A DNA stretch of 64,000 nt from Sediminibacterium sp. (GTDB lineage Bacteria; Bacteroidota; Bacteroidia; Chitinophagales; Chitinophagaceae), in NCBI GenBank assembly GCA_016786865.1, contig JAEUVE010000019.1, forward strand, positions 1-64,000, given 5' to 3'. A model generated the notes under the pieces. The model saw only the letters and a list, made by a program, of their open reading frames with translations. It did no database searches and was not told the origin of the DNA. The position numbers and the translations under genes are program-made. Below, in pieces: positions 17,641 to 27,750 of the stretch (its first letter is position 1; each line of letters begins with the position of its first letter).

Positions 17641-18273
17641 TTAAAAGAGAAACTTAAATCCAAATGCCAATGGGGTTGTTAAGGAAGGATTGCTTCCACC
17701 CAACGCTGTGTTGTAGGCAGATTCTACATTGGCTACATGCGCCAGAGAGAAGTCTGTTACAGTGGTTTTATTGCCTGTTTTAGGAGTCAGTGTGGTTACG
17801 GAGAAGTTCGCCAGGTTGTAGGAGAATTCTACGCTGAAATTTTTGGTCAGGATTACATCAAATCCGCCAGATGCAGACAGTCCGAACTGGCTTACTTTCA
17901 GCTCACTCTGCTTTTCTTTTCCGGTAATGATGGGAGCGGCCAGTTGTCCAAAGAAATAGAGTTTACCAGCTACGTTCCAGTATTTTCTTACCAATGGCTG
18001 AATAACCAGCAAATCTGTATTGGCTGCAGTAGTTGTTGCATTCTTTGATTTCACATTTACATAACCTACTGCGCCGCCAACGGCTACTGAAGGAGATACG
18101 AATTTTCCTACAATCGGCAAAATGGTCAGGTTGGTACTTTTCTGATCACCAGATTTTGTTTGCTGATAACCAAACTGGGATGTTACAAACCATACACCTT
18201 CCAGTCCTTTCTTTTGTGCATTTGCAGTAGTAACTAACCCTGCCATAAATGCCAGTACAATGATTTTTTTCAT
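17641..18273 (-). CDS. Outer membrane beta-barrel protein
   Basis: About 210 residues from the Met at 18273. A signal peptide (MKKIIVLAFMAGLVTTANA) is followed by alternating polar and hydrophobic strands and a C-terminal Phe (FGFKFLF), which is typical of outer-membrane barrels recognised by BamA. It probably has eight strands, like OmpA/OmpW-type proteins. The gene is monocistronic: terminator at 17592 and a -7-like TACCTTCG at 18292-18299 on the minus strand. No specific function can be given. Confidence 0.85.
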   Translation of the reverse strand: MKKIIVLAFMAGLVTTANAQKKGLEGVWFVTSQFGYQQTKSGDQKSTNLTILPIVGKFVSPSVAVGGAVGYVNVKSKNATTTAANTDLLVIQPLVRKYWNVAGKLYFFGQLAAPIITGKEKQSELKVSQFGLSASGGFDVILTKNFSVEFSYNLANFSVTTLTPKTGNKTTVTDFSLAHVANVESAYNTALGGSNPSLTTPLAFGFKFLF

Positions 18274-18291
18274 GGTCAAAATAAATTTCGG

Positions 18292-18299
18292 CGAAGGTA
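18292..18299 (-). promoter_or_regulatory. Candidate -7 element of the beta-barrel gene
   Basis: TACCTTCG on the minus strand, one base off TAnnTTTG, 19 bases before the start codon at 18273. A clear -33 element was not found, so this is a weak call. Confidence 0.35.
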
Positions 18300-18450
18300 T
18301 TGGCGAGACTTATGGCCTCATATGATCTGCAACAGGTTTTGACCTGATTCTTCTCATTGAAATAGCATGAAAAAAAGCACTAGCTTTGTACGCTTGTTCC
18401 TGCGTACCAGCTCATGCCTTTTTCAATTAAAAGCAATCCCCCGCTAAAAT

Positions 18451-19458
18451 TTACTGATACCCCAAACGGATTCCCAACAGGTTGCCCAAACGGGTATTTA
18501 CTGCAAGCGATAACGCAGGCTGTAAGCGCATCCGCAACTTTTCTGTATAACGGTTAAGGCGATAAGTATAGTCACCTGAGGCATATTCAAAGATGGCGGT
18601 GCTGTGGATCAAAGCTTCATCTACCTCATACGCACCTTGTTGTGTAAACACAATCAGCTCCGGAAAAGCAGCGGTGTTATTCAGGCGTATATTGAACCGT
18701 TTCTGCTGAAAGTGAATATAAACCAACTCCTTTTTTTGTACTTCACCATCTGATTCCCACAACTGGTAAACCCGGCCACGCCACATTACAAACAACTGGC
18801 TGGAGAAATTCTGGCTGATCATGCATCGCAGGCTGAAGGAATTCGGATAAATATCCGCTGCCATCTCCTCATGATACACTTTGAGGCGAAGCTCATGAAA
18901 CAGAATGCCGATACCATGCCATTCGTCGAACTTGCAATACACCGGATTGGTAAGAATTTCTTTGTAGTTGATCCTGAAAGAATGCAGAAAAGCCCGGTTG
19001 ATCAGAGGAATATTCTTATAAATACTCAGATGTCCTCTGCTCAGGATTTTATCGTACTGATTCAGCATTCTGTCAGTGATAAATACAGACAAATTTCCAG
19101 GCACAATATTCAGGTCACAATGTCCCCAATGCGTGTAAGTCCGGAGGCTCTCTTCAAAAAGATATCCAAATAAAGGTTTGTAATCGAGTATTTTTTCCGT
19201 TGAATGGGCTACCAGTTTAATACCCAGCTTTTTGTATACCAGTTTCCGAAAACCAGCGAGCTGAATTTTCTTCAGCAGGAGATTATCCGGAAGTGATTCC
19301 AAATCTTCAGGAAGCTCATTGGTATATACAATGAACGTATAGCCAGGGTTTCGCCGAACGCCTTCTGCAAAAAGCGGCCAGGAACCCGGAAGGCTACCCA
19401 CACACACACTTAATATTGCCACGGAATGCGGCGTTTCAATAGGATATTGGACACTCAT
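18451..19458 (-). CDS. DUF6625-like glycosyltransferase-type protein
   Basis: The Met at 19458 gives about 335 residues; the frame to 19530 has a poor, basic N-terminus. The start HSVAILSVCVGSLPGSWPLF and the central segments EKILDYKPLFGYLFEESL and THWGHCDLNIVPGNL resemble uncharacterised glycosyltransferase-fold proteins (DUF6625) found in polysaccharide clusters. HCDLN could be the DxD-like metal or nucleotide-sugar site. It is the last gene on this arm of the polysaccharide locus. The donor and acceptor are unknown. Confidence 0.65.
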   Translation of the reverse strand: MSVQYPIETPHSVAILSVCVGSLPGSWPLFAEGVRRNPGYTFIVYTNELPEDLESLPDNLLLKKIQLAGFRKLVYKKLGIKLVAHSTEKILDYKPLFGYLFEESLRTYTHWGHCDLNIVPGNLSVFITDRMLNQYDKILSRGHLSIYKNIPLINRAFLHSFRINYKEILTNPVYCKFDEWHGIGILFHELRLKVYHEEMAADIYPNSFSLRCMISQNFSSQLFVMWRGRVYQLWESDGEVQKKELVYIHFQQKRFNIRLNNTAAFPELIVFTQQGAYEVDEALIHSTAIFEYASGDYTYRLNRYTEKLRMRLQPALSLAVNTRLGNLLGIRLGYQ

Positions 19459-19633
19459 GCTGCGTCTGGATTTTAAACTATTTCTACAGCTTGTAGAATA
19501 ATTTAAAACTATCCGATTCGCATGGACCAACTCATCGAAAAATGCGCAATCACTATAAGCAATTCTGCTTTAAATATTAGTTTTTAGCAGTCTTGCCGAA
19601 AAATAAATACTTTTTGTAGTAGAGGAGAGAAAA

Positions 19634-20053
19634 CTAATACTTATTGGCCTCAAACTCTTCCCTGAGCTCAGTCAGATTTTCTACACTAAGCGGCTTACTC
19701 TCAAAGCGTGCTACCACCTCGTATTTTTTGGCTCTGGAGAAATCTTCCGGATCAATGGTGGAAGAAAGAATCACCACCTTGGTTTTCGGGAGTCTTGCCG
19801 CAAACTGGGCTACATAAGCTTCCAGAAATTCCCAGCCATTCATGACTGGCATATTAATGTCGAGGATAATCAGTTCAGGGGCATCACCCTGGGGATCATT
19901 ACTGCTGTTGAATAATTCTCCAAAATACTCCAGCGCATCACTACCATCCACGGCGGTATCCACCGACTCTGCGAATCCTGTTCTTTTCAGCAACAGCTTC
20001 GAAATAGTCAGCGAAATACTGTCATCATCAACGCATAAGACCTTCTTCATCAT
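19634..20053 (-). CDS. Stand-alone response regulator receiver protein
   Basis: 139 residues made only of a receiver domain. The acidic pair near Asp9-Asp11 (CVDDDS), the phosphoacceptor Asp65 (ILDINMP), Ser98 (ILSST) and Lys120 (ESKPLS) are all present, so it should be phosphorylatable. There is no output domain and no histidine kinase gene beside it. It lies between glycosyltransferase genes, at the opposite end of the polysaccharide locus from another lone receiver (33331-33729). It might act by protein contact on the polysaccharide machinery. Confidence 0.9.
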   Translation of the reverse strand: MMKKVLCVDDDSISLTISKLLLKRTGFAESVDTAVDGSDALEYFGELFNSSNDPQGDAPELIILDINMPVMNGWEFLEAYVAQFAARLPKTKVVILSSTIDPEDFSRAKKYEVVARFESKPLSVENLTELREEFEANKY

Positions 20054-20164
20054 TTCAGTAAGAATTGGATCAAGGGGTTATAATTAGAATAAAGTTATTA
20101 ATAATCATTGAAACCGCACATAATAATTTAGGTATAACACGGCTGTACACCGGTATATACGCGG

Positions 20165-21340
20165 CTATTTCCGCTTCGCTTTTTCCCAGAGTACCGTCTG
20201 CTCCGTAAACAGATACCGGTTCAGCCCCGCAATTACTGCATAATTCATCAAACAAAAATAATAGGGAATAAAGAACAGCTTTACTTTCAGCTGTCGTTTT
20301 TCCAGCAGCCATCCCATCAGGGCGGCACCATAAAACGCCAGTTGCCCCAACAGCAGGAATGCATAGATCAGGTCGCCTTCGCCAGCAGCCACCAGCCATA
20401 TGTTCAGCAATAACACCCCGATCATCAGGTAAGGTGTAACCACCCAGCGCAGAATCCGGTGGCTGATGTATTCAAAACTGAGGAGTGGTCGTTTAAAGGG
20501 AAGCAACAGTTCTTTCAGCCGGACAGTAGACTGAATACCACCGGCCGCTATCCGGATTTTTCTTTTCAACTCCTCTCCCGTATCGGCGGAGGCTTTTTCA
20601 GAAGCATATGCTTCCGGCTCGTAAACAATCCGGTATCCCTTCAACGCAATATGCATCGAGATCATAAAGTCGTCCAGGATGGTATCCGGTTCCACAGGCT
20701 GGTACAACGCGGTACGGATGCTGAATAACTCCCCTGCTGCTCCCACTACCGAATAAAGTTCCGAATCCCACTGTTTCAGTTTGGATTCATATTTCCAGTA
20801 AAAACCTTCTCCGGCAGTTGCATCTGAAGTGGCCTCGATCTGAACGCGCTTTTCTCCTGCAACCGCTCCTACTTCCGGATTGCTGTAGTGGCGGCAGATC
20901 TTCAGCAGCGCTTCGTTATTCAGCATGGTGTTGGCATCGGTAAACACCACGATCTCCGATTGAACTTCCTGCATAGCACGGTGCACAGCAGCAATTTTTC
21001 CGCTGCGCCCCTCCTTATGCATACCCCGTATCTGCGGATACCCGGCTACAATACGGGGGGTATCATCGGTGGAACCATCGGTAACAAAAATATAACTGAT
21101 CCGGTCTGCCGGGTAGGTCAGCGCCAGTGTATTCTGTATTTTTTCTTCTATACAATATGCTTCATTATAAGCGGCAACAATCACGGTCACCTCCGGTGTG
21201 AACTCCGGATAGATTTCCTGCTTTTTTCCTTTCAGCAATCGCTTGATTTTTAGAATCACCCAAAGCAATAAACCATACCCGATGTAGGTATACAGAATAA
21301 TGAACAAACAAATCCAAAACAGTATTTCCATACAATTCAT
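20165..21340 (-). CDS. Membrane-bound glycosyltransferase, family 2
   Basis: 391 residues. An N-terminal membrane helix (about 5-28) comes before the GT2 domain with VTVIVAAYNEAYCIEEKI, the DxD-like VFTDANTM and DDFMISMHIALKG. Three to four membrane helices follow in the C-terminal third, as in processive or polymer-associated GT2 enzymes. The start codon directly follows the stop of the upstream GT2 gene, so the two are translated from one message. It should add sugars at the cytoplasmic face during polysaccharide assembly; sugar identity is unknown. Confidence 0.9.
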   Translation of the reverse strand: MNCMEILFWICLFIILYTYIGYGLLLWVILKIKRLLKGKKQEIYPEFTPEVTVIVAAYNEAYCIEEKIQNTLALTYPADRISYIFVTDGSTDDTPRIVAGYPQIRGMHKEGRSGKIAAVHRAMQEVQSEIVVFTDANTMLNNEALLKICRHYSNPEVGAVAGEKRVQIEATSDATAGEGFYWKYESKLKQWDSELYSVVGAAGELFSIRTALYQPVEPDTILDDFMISMHIALKGYRIVYEPEAYASEKASADTGEELKRKIRIAAGGIQSTVRLKELLLPFKRPLLSFEYISHRILRWVVTPYLMIGVLLLNIWLVAAGEGDLIYAFLLLGQLAFYGAALMGWLLEKRQLKVKLFFIPYYFCLMNYAVIAGLNRYLFTEQTVLWEKAKRK

Positions 21341-22252
21341 TTAGGGCCTGAATCCAAGTTCAGGACTGTTCACGCTATTGGTTATATTCCACCAGATGGC
21401 CCTCCACAGTTGCGGAATAAAATGCCTGTTCCCCTGCTTCAGGTAGGTGGCCATATTCCTGAGCGTAACCACCAGCAGAAAATAAACATAAAACACGAGG
21501 GCCTTCCACCAGGGGGCATTTCTGCGGATATACAGAATTCTGTTTCTGTTCATGAAATATTCTTTCAGGGCGCTCTGTTTTCCTACAGAGATGGATTCCC
21601 TGTGATAGATACCCGCTTTCATATTTACCCATACTTCGAACCCTGCACGTTTAATTCTGCTGCACCAGTCCAACTCTTCGTAATACAGAAAAAAATTTTC
21701 TGCCATCCTTCCCGCCCGATTGATCGCTTCCCGTTTTACCATCATGGCAGCACCATGTGCAAAACCGGTAGGCCCTTCCAATTGATCGTACTGGCCATGG
21801 TCGGTTTCAAATTGTCCGATGCAGGCATTCCGGGCAGTGAAATAATTGATGTCGGTATATCCGGCGTACTGCAGCATATCCGGGTGATCGTAATACAATA
21901 TTTTAGGAGAAACCATACCTACCTGCGGATGCCCCTCCAGCGTTTGCACCAATGTCTGCACCAGATTTTCCGTAAATATGGTATCGTTGTTTACAAAGAA
22001 AAGATAATCGCCTGTAGCCGCTTCTACCCCAAGGTTATTGCCACCGGCAAAACCCAGGTTCTGCTCAGAGCGAATGAATTTTACATGAGGGTATTTTTTT
22101 CCCCATTCAGGTACAGGATTCTCTTTACTGGCATTGTCTACTACAATGATTTCGATGGCCGGATAGCTGTTTTTTTGCTGAATGGAAACAAGCAGATCGT
22201 CTGTAAGGTAGCTGTGATTGAAATTGACTGTAATAATGGAAACCACCTTCAT
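21341..22252 (-). CDS. Glycosyltransferase, family 2 (rhamnosyltransferase-like)
   Basis: 303 residues with a GT-A fold: VSIITVNFNHSYLTDDLL, EIIVVDNASKENPV, NLGFAGGNNLGVEAATGDYLFFVNNDT and, later, FFLYYEELDWCSRIKRAGF. The NLGFAGGNN and NND motifs are typical of the WbbL/rhamnosyltransferase-like subgroup. A membrane-associated hydrophobic segment lies near the C-terminus. It is encoded just before the gene at 20165 with no gap. It acts in the polysaccharide locus; the donor sugar is inference. Confidence 0.92.
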   Translation of the reverse strand: MKVVSIITVNFNHSYLTDDLLVSIQQKNSYPAIEIIVVDNASKENPVPEWGKKYPHVKFIRSEQNLGFAGGNNLGVEAATGDYLFFVNNDTIFTENLVQTLVQTLEGHPQVGMVSPKILYYDHPDMLQYAGYTDINYFTARNACIGQFETDHGQYDQLEGPTGFAHGAAMMVKREAINRAGRMAENFFLYYEELDWCSRIKRAGFEVWVNMKAGIYHRESISVGKQSALKEYFMNRNRILYIRRNAPWWKALVFYVYFLLVVTLRNMATYLKQGNRHFIPQLWRAIWWNITNSVNSPELGFRP

Positions 22253-22319
22253 TGCTTGTTTTGCTTAAATCTTATGTAATTTATCTAAATTAGCGGAGAA
22301 AGAAAAAAATCCATTGAAT

Positions 22320-22805
22320 ATGAGTCCGGGGGCAGAAAAAAATAAGGAACTGGATTACCATTTCAACCAATTCATATCCGAGTTGAGCAAGGCACCCGTC
22401 AGCAAGTCGAAGGCGCTTGAAATGGAGCAGCGTTTTTTTGATACGCTTCGGGTGAAGGCTGGTGATACAAGTCATAGCACTGCTTCAGAAGCTCATTCCA
22501 ACGACACCGCCATTCTGCAGGATATGCAAAAACTGCTCAACACTAGAAATTCATTTGACCTTAAAGCTGTTCCTCAGAAAGCCGCAAACTGGGCTTATTT
22601 CATGGCCATGTCCATAGCAGGCATCCTCTTCATCACCGTAGGATTTGTTTTGGTAACCACACCGGCTTCACCGGAATTTGAAATTGCCACCCTTTTTTAT
22701 TTCAATGAATTCGACGGGTTTACCGTCATGGATCTGTTTGCGCTGATGATCATTTTCATCGGGATCTTTTTCTTTATCAGGGCCTTTGTTCAAAGAAGAA
22801 AATAA
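22320..22805 (+). CDS. Hypothetical protein with two membrane helices
   Basis: The ATG at 22320 gives about 161 residues; the frame could start six bases earlier at TTG. The N-terminal 90 residues are soluble and charged. Two hydrophobic helices follow (about 98-118 and 139-157) with a basic C-terminus FVQRRK. It is the only plus-strand gene inside the minus-strand polysaccharide arm and is divergent to the GT2 gene at 21341-22252. No family is recognised. Confidence 0.7.
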   Translation: MSPGAEKNKELDYHFNQFISELSKAPVSKSKALEMEQRFFDTLRVKAGDTSHSTASEAHSNDTAILQDMQKLLNTRNSFDLKAVPQKAANWAYFMAMSIAGILFITVGFVLVTTPASPEFEIATLFYFNEFDGFTVMDLFALMIIFIGIFFFIRAFVQRRK

Positions 22806-22817
22806 TTCAGGGAATCA

Positions 22818-23681
22818 CTATTGCGCTTCCGCTTCCAATTGCCGGTCGAGCATATCCAATACAGCAGCATCTTTGGCTGCGCTGAATTTCCGTGCGAAGA
22901 ATTTACCCGATTGGAGCATGGGGCTAAGATCTTCGCTGGTGAGCAGTTTGGGATTCTTGTTTCCTTCCGACCAGTCGATGTACCGAAGATTATCGTTGAC
23001 CATATCTTTTCTGTATGCAGAATTATACAGAATGGTCTGAAACAGCATTTCGTCTGGAGCCCAGGACAATTTAAAGAAACGAACCAGGGCTTTGTTCTGC
23101 TCCAGTGTTTCCAGTATATAGCGTACATGCTTGCCCGCAATGGTAAACCATTGCGACCGGCCTACCGGAATCATATTGCCTGGCATCCGGCGCTCCGGAA
23201 GTATGCGATTCATCCAGCCCTGAATAAAATATTTACCGGGAATATCCAGGCTGTCGAGATGGTACTGTGTAACGCGTGAAATGGCCTCTTTCCATTCTGT
23301 TCTTACATCCAGTGTATGCATAAAAGCCTTGCCCGGATGCTGTTCCAGATAGGCATGAAACTGTTCCACCGGACGAAGCGGGTAATCCTGTCCACTGAGC
23401 AGGTTCAGGTAATCCAGTTGTGGAAAGTCCTGCATGATTTCGCGAAAACTGTTCGCAGTAGCTTCGATCATGCTGTAGGTAGCCCAACCAACTTTCACTC
23501 TGTTCTTTACAAAAAAAATATCGGTATCGCCTGCAAAAAAATCCTGTACGGGAGTAAGATCAAATTTTAGGTCGTAATGAATATACAGCACGGCATCGGG
23601 ATGGCGCAATTTGCGAACCAATCTTGCCAGTTCCGCTACAGGAGGCTGGTTGTGTGCCATGATCAGGTGTACCAGTTTCAC
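22818..23681 (-). CDS. Beta-1,6-N-acetylglucosaminyltransferase-like protein (GT14, core-2/I-branching)
   Basis: 287 residues. KLVHLIMAHNQPPVAELARLVRKL, YIHYDLKFD, NRVKVGWATYSMIEAT, YLNLLSGQDYPLRP and SWAPDEMLFQT are hallmarks of the branch glycosyltransferase family GT14. A related but diverged copy lies at 57335-58189, far from this locus. It is the last gene of the minus-strand arm before the plus-strand hypothetical gene, six bases after the flippase gene. It would branch or extend the polysaccharide. Confidence 0.9.
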   Translation of the reverse strand: MKLVHLIMAHNQPPVAELARLVRKLRHPDAVLYIHYDLKFDLTPVQDFFAGDTDIFFVKNRVKVGWATYSMIEATANSFREIMQDFPQLDYLNLLSGQDYPLRPVEQFHAYLEQHPGKAFMHTLDVRTEWKEAISRVTQYHLDSLDIPGKYFIQGWMNRILPERRMPGNMIPVGRSQWFTIAGKHVRYILETLEQNKALVRFFKLSWAPDEMLFQTILYNSAYRKDMVNDNLRYIDWSEGNKNPKLLTSEDLSPMLQSGKFFARKFSAAKDAAVLDMLDRQLEAEAQ

Positions 23682-23686
23682 GTTAT

Positions 23687-25018
23687 CTATTTTTTCAGGA
23701 TGTATTTCCGATAGAGGTTTCTGTTTTGAATGTACCCAAATACAAATACACCGGAGAGTTTGAACGGAACATGTTTATTGAGCCGGTAGTATCCGTAAAA
23801 TACGCCCACGCACAACGGAAGCAGGGTACCCAGGGCTACGCCATAAATATTACCCAGCAGGGCTATACCTATAAAGTCACCGGCAATATTTGCAATCACC
23901 ATCATAATCACTTTCACCAGGTTGGCCTGGGGCTGATGGATAATGTCGAGGCTCACACCAATGAAACGATCAATGGGATAAAATATGGCCAGGAACATCA
24001 TCATCCGGTAAACATTGGCGGCCTCGGTATCTACATACTTTCCTCCTCCCAGTATTCCAACGCCAATGTCTGCCAGCAGTATGGCGCCGATGGCAACAGG
24101 AATGAATGCCACAGTAAGTGTTCCTGCATACTTCTGCAGAATATATCCTACTTCTTTCAGGTTATTTTTATTAAACGCCTTAGCCAGTGAAGACATACCG
24201 GTAGCCACGGTACTGCGGATCGGAATTTCGATCAGCTCCATCAAACGGACCGGAATATTGTAAACAGCCACTGCCGCAGGCCCCAGCAAATAGGTGATGA
24301 TAAAGATATCCGAACTGCGAAGCAGGTTAGCGCTGATGGTGGTACCCACACTGTACTTTCCGAAATGATATACTTCTTTGATGCAGTCGCTGGTTCTGGA
24401 AAAAAAAGTTTTGAACCGAGTCCAACCTAGCAGCATGGTTACAATGCTTACCAGCGAATTGGATATAAAATTCATTAACATGATCGTCTGCAGATCGATG
24501 GCTTTAAAAAAAATCAGCAAAACAACGCTGATGATAAAGGTGCCCTGATTGATCACGCGCAATATCAGCAGGCGGTCGAACCGCTGATCCGACTGTTGAA
24601 TCCAGGATGCAATGGAAGAAGGCAATGTAGCCAGAAAAGTAAGCCCAAACCATTGAATGGTAATGCATAAGCCTGTATTGGTGAAAGAACCCATGAACGG
24701 TACCAGCAACAGGTTTATTCCTATTATTACACCGGTGATCAGCATGGCCAGAAACCATACGGAGCCCAATACTTCCGAGGACCTGCGGGGTTCCGTGCCG
24801 GTATAGAATTTGATCAGCGCTACTTGCAGAAAACCCGTTCTGAATGTATCTATCAGCATGAACAGGGTTTGGTAAAAAAACCAGTAACCGATCGCCTCCA
24901 GGCTCAGCGACCTGTAGAGCAATGCAATGGTAAGCATTGCCAGACCCGCCATGGCCACATTTCCTGCCAGCGACATGAAATGCTTGTTCCTTAGTTTAGC
25001 CATTATTGCGGCGATCAT
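23687..25018 (-). CDS. Oligosaccharide flippase, Wzx-like (MOP superfamily)
   Basis: 443 residues with about 12 to 14 hydrophobic helices spread over the whole length. The pattern of the polysaccharide transport family is visible at the start (FMSLAGNVAMAGLAMLTIALLY) and in YSVGTTISANLLRSSDIFIITYLLGP. It should flip the lipid-linked repeat unit across the inner membrane. The position between a Wzy-like protein and glycosyltransferases supports this. Confidence 0.88.
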   Translation of the reverse strand: MIAAIMAKLRNKHFMSLAGNVAMAGLAMLTIALLYRSLSLEAIGYWFFYQTLFMLIDTFRTGFLQVALIKFYTGTEPRRSSEVLGSVWFLAMLITGVIIGINLLLVPFMGSFTNTGLCITIQWFGLTFLATLPSSIASWIQQSDQRFDRLLILRVINQGTFIISVVLLIFFKAIDLQTIMLMNFISNSLVSIVTMLLGWTRFKTFFSRTSDCIKEVYHFGKYSVGTTISANLLRSSDIFIITYLLGPAAVAVYNIPVRLMELIEIPIRSTVATGMSSLAKAFNKNNLKEVGYILQKYAGTLTVAFIPVAIGAILLADIGVGILGGGKYVDTEAANVYRMMMFLAIFYPIDRFIGVSLDIIHQPQANLVKVIMMVIANIAGDFIGIALLGNIYGVALGTLLPLCVGVFYGYYRLNKHVPFKLSGVFVFGYIQNRNLYRKYILKK

Positions 25019-25030
25019 ACGACAGTTTTA

Positions 25031-26233
25031 TCAGGTATGTAAAGATACGCTAAGTATAGCCTTATAAATTGCTTCCACACTGTTTTCCCAGGTATGGGAT
25101 GCAGCAAATGTTTTACGGGCCGATTCTTTTTCGGGAGCGTTTTCATGCAAGGCCTTTTCGATCAGCTGTACATACTCCTCACCGGTTGTTCCCAGATAGG
25201 TATATTCACTGAATACCGCTTCCATAAACGGCGTTCTGGTAGCCACTACTGGTTTTCCCATTGCCAGGTACTCGTCTATTTTTCTGGGATAATTCCCGAT
25301 CGTTACCTCACTGATCACCTGCGGATTCAGGCATACATCAAATGCATGAATGTATTGTGGTAAAACTGAGGGAGGTTTGGATCCCAGAAAATGAACATTC
25401 GTCATGTTATGCAGTTTGCTGGAACGAAATGCATCATCTTCCCGCCCTACCAGTACAATACTCCAGTCGGGTCTGGCGGTTGCAATATGGACTAATACAT
25501 TCAGATCCAGCCGAAGTCCCAGCAAAGCGCCCATGTAGCCGATCACAGGTCCTTTGATCAGCTGCATATCCTCAGGCAGCACAGGGTTGTTGTAATTGCT
25601 GAACATCTCCAGTTCACAGCCCTGTCCTACATAATAAGCATGCGGATTGTATTTGCGGCAATAATCTGCCAGGTAGGTAGAATTGGCCACACAAACATCC
25701 GACTGTGCAATGAGCTCGGGTTCCATTTTTTCGCCATGCTTTTTCCAATAATCCACTGCCAGCATATAGTCTCTGGAATAATACACACTTACTGCCGGTT
25801 TCAGGAATGTTTTCAGGTGAAAGCACCGGAACATATCGTTGTCGTTGAACAGGATGATATTACTGAACTGCAAATGATGCATAGCCCGCAGAATACTATT
25901 GGCGAATCGTTTATTGTTGACCTTATTCAGTTTTTCAAAAACAGCCTGACTGCCAATCCAGTTGATGGATTCAATCATCCGGTCCGGATAAAGATTCCAG
26001 AGATTGGGCGCAATATTTACGAGACCATTCTCCTGCCCGCGGATCACCTGCAATCTTTTTTGCACCTGGGGGTCCTTGGCATTCCGCAAAGCAGTAATTC
26101 GGTCCAGCGGGGAATTCACATAAAGCACCCGATTGTGCTTACTGAACTCCAATGCAATGTTTTTACAATTGCTGCCAATGGCTACATCCCAGGGTTGCTG
26201 ACCAACCACTACAATATCTCTGCCTTGTATCAT
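25031..26233 (-). CDS. Glycosyltransferase, family 4/1-like (GT-B fold)
   Basis: 400 residues. An N-terminal domain with DIVVVGQQPWDVAIGSNCKNIALEF and a C-terminal nucleotide-sugar domain with VIGYMGALLGLRLDLNVL, WSIVLVGREDD and YLAMGKPVVATRTPFMEAVF are seen, all typical of GT-B enzymes. It overlaps the Wzy gene by four bases (ATGA), so the two are co-translated. It should transfer a sugar to the lipid-linked intermediate in the cytoplasm. Confidence 0.9.
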   Translation of the reverse strand: MIQGRDIVVVGQQPWDVAIGSNCKNIALEFSKHNRVLYVNSPLDRITALRNAKDPQVQKRLQVIRGQENGLVNIAPNLWNLYPDRMIESINWIGSQAVFEKLNKVNNKRFANSILRAMHHLQFSNIILFNDNDMFRCFHLKTFLKPAVSVYYSRDYMLAVDYWKKHGEKMEPELIAQSDVCVANSTYLADYCRKYNPHAYYVGQGCELEMFSNYNNPVLPEDMQLIKGPVIGYMGALLGLRLDLNVLVHIATARPDWSIVLVGREDDAFRSSKLHNMTNVHFLGSKPPSVLPQYIHAFDVCLNPQVISEVTIGNYPRKIDEYLAMGKPVVATRTPFMEAVFSEYTYLGTTGEEYVQLIEKALHENAPEKESARKTFAASHTWENSVEAIYKAILSVSLHT

Positions 26234-27750
26234 AGCACTTGTTTTACCGGTTCAGTCAACTGTCTGTCTTCATCATCAATTCGCTTGGTGATCACAATCA
26301 ATGCCGTAACCAGATAGAAATAAACATTCGTAGGAAACTGTACCAGCGCCTCCTGCGGATAGTTCCCTAAATTTAAAGCAAATACAATCAACACCATTGA
26401 CAAACAATACGACTTCAGCTCCGGATCGCGAATGGCATAAAAATGAAGGATCCCCGTTCGCAGAATCATGAACATCAGTGTACAGAAAATCAGGAGACCT
26501 ACCCAACCCAGTTCCACAGCTACCCGAACATAACCACTGTCGGGCGGAAAACTTGCCAGGAAGGAATAGGGAGCAAAGCGCTGCCCCCATGCACCTGTTG
26601 CACCCAATCCTCCTCCGATCGGATGACTGAGTATATAGGGCTGGATTCTTTTCTGATTGTACTTCCTCACATTAAAAGAGGCATCCTCCGAGGGTCGGAA
26701 AGCACTCTGGAATCGTTGAACAGACTGGCTCGATGTAGGCATGAATACCAGAATAGCTAGTAATACTGCTGCAATTGCCCCTACCAAAAAAACGCGTTTA
26801 TTAAAGCGAAGTATTGCCATTACAGCCAGTGCAAACGGCGGCAATACAAAGGCACCCCGGGTACCGGAATAGAGCATGGAGTATAAACAAATGGCCGCTA
26901 TGCCTCCGAGTACTACTTTCTTCCATGTTTTGAGCGGTCCCGTGATCAACCCAATGCAGAGCAGGGCACTGATCACCATATTATAAGAGAAAGAAACCGG
27001 ATCGGTAAAGATGGAAAATTTTCTCCAGGTGCCACCAATGAACAATAACTGTTCAATATTCGGATCCGAATGCAGGTAGGCTTCTTCCGGTCCGTTGAAC
27101 CCAAAGAATTCCTGTTTCAATCCATAAAGCGCACCGATCAGCGAAAACAGCAGCCAGAGTTTCAAAACAATGCGAATAAACTCCCGCGTGCGGATATTGT
27201 ACAGAAACACAAAAAACATCAGCATAATGAATGCTACAGAACGAACAGTATACAACCAGGCCAGGCGCGATTCAGCAGAAGGATTCAGTACTTCCAATAC
27301 ATTGTAGAGTATCCAGATCAGGATCATGATGCTCAACGGCCCTTTGAATATTTTCCAGTTTTTCTCTGTTCGCTGGTGTATAAAAAAACCTATAATGAAC
27401 AAGAGTTCCATAAAATCCATCAGGGTACCCAGCGGAAAATCCACACCCATCCGATCGATGAACATAATAAAGTAGGCGCTGCTGAGAAAAACCAGGACGC
27501 CAAAACGAGGATAGACAATTAATCCGTATACCACCGGCAAGCCGATCAGAACCGCCAGGATCAATACACCGGGAATGAAACCGAACCGGGTAATCAGGTA
27601 AGCAAAAAACAAAGAAGCGCAGAGCATCACCAGATACATCAGCAGGCCATCCGACTTAACCGGATGCAGGGAGTCGGCTAACCACTCTCTGGAAAAAAAT
27701 TTCCCGGGTGTTTTTTCACTGCCCACTGGTATATGAAATGGTTCCTCCAT
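26230..27750 (-). CDS. O-antigen ligase/polymerase-like membrane protein (Wzy/WaaL)
   Basis: 506 residues with about 12 membrane helices and a large hydrophilic loop near residues 330-400 that carries HPIGGGLGATGAWGQRF, resembling the Wzy_C loop motif of polymerases and ligases. It is preceded by a small membrane protein gene whose stop codon overlaps its ATG by one base (TAATG). It probably polymerises the repeat unit in the periplasm; a ligase role cannot be excluded. Confidence 0.85.
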   Translation of the reverse strand: MEEPFHIPVGSEKTPGKFFSREWLADSLHPVKSDGLLMYLVMLCASLFFAYLITRFGFIPGVLILAVLIGLPVVYGLIVYPRFGVLVFLSSAYFIMFIDRMGVDFPLGTLMDFMELLFIIGFFIHQRTEKNWKIFKGPLSIMILIWILYNVLEVLNPSAESRLAWLYTVRSVAFIMLMFFVFLYNIRTREFIRIVLKLWLLFSLIGALYGLKQEFFGFNGPEEAYLHSDPNIEQLLFIGGTWRKFSIFTDPVSFSYNMVISALLCIGLITGPLKTWKKVVLGGIAAICLYSMLYSGTRGAFVLPPFALAVMAILRFNKRVFLVGAIAAVLLAILVFMPTSSQSVQRFQSAFRPSEDASFNVRKYNQKRIQPYILSHPIGGGLGATGAWGQRFAPYSFLASFPPDSGYVRVAVELGWVGLLIFCTLMFMILRTGILHFYAIRDPELKSYCLSMVLIVFALNLGNYPQEALVQFPTNVYFYLVTALIVITKRIDDEDRQLTEPVKQVL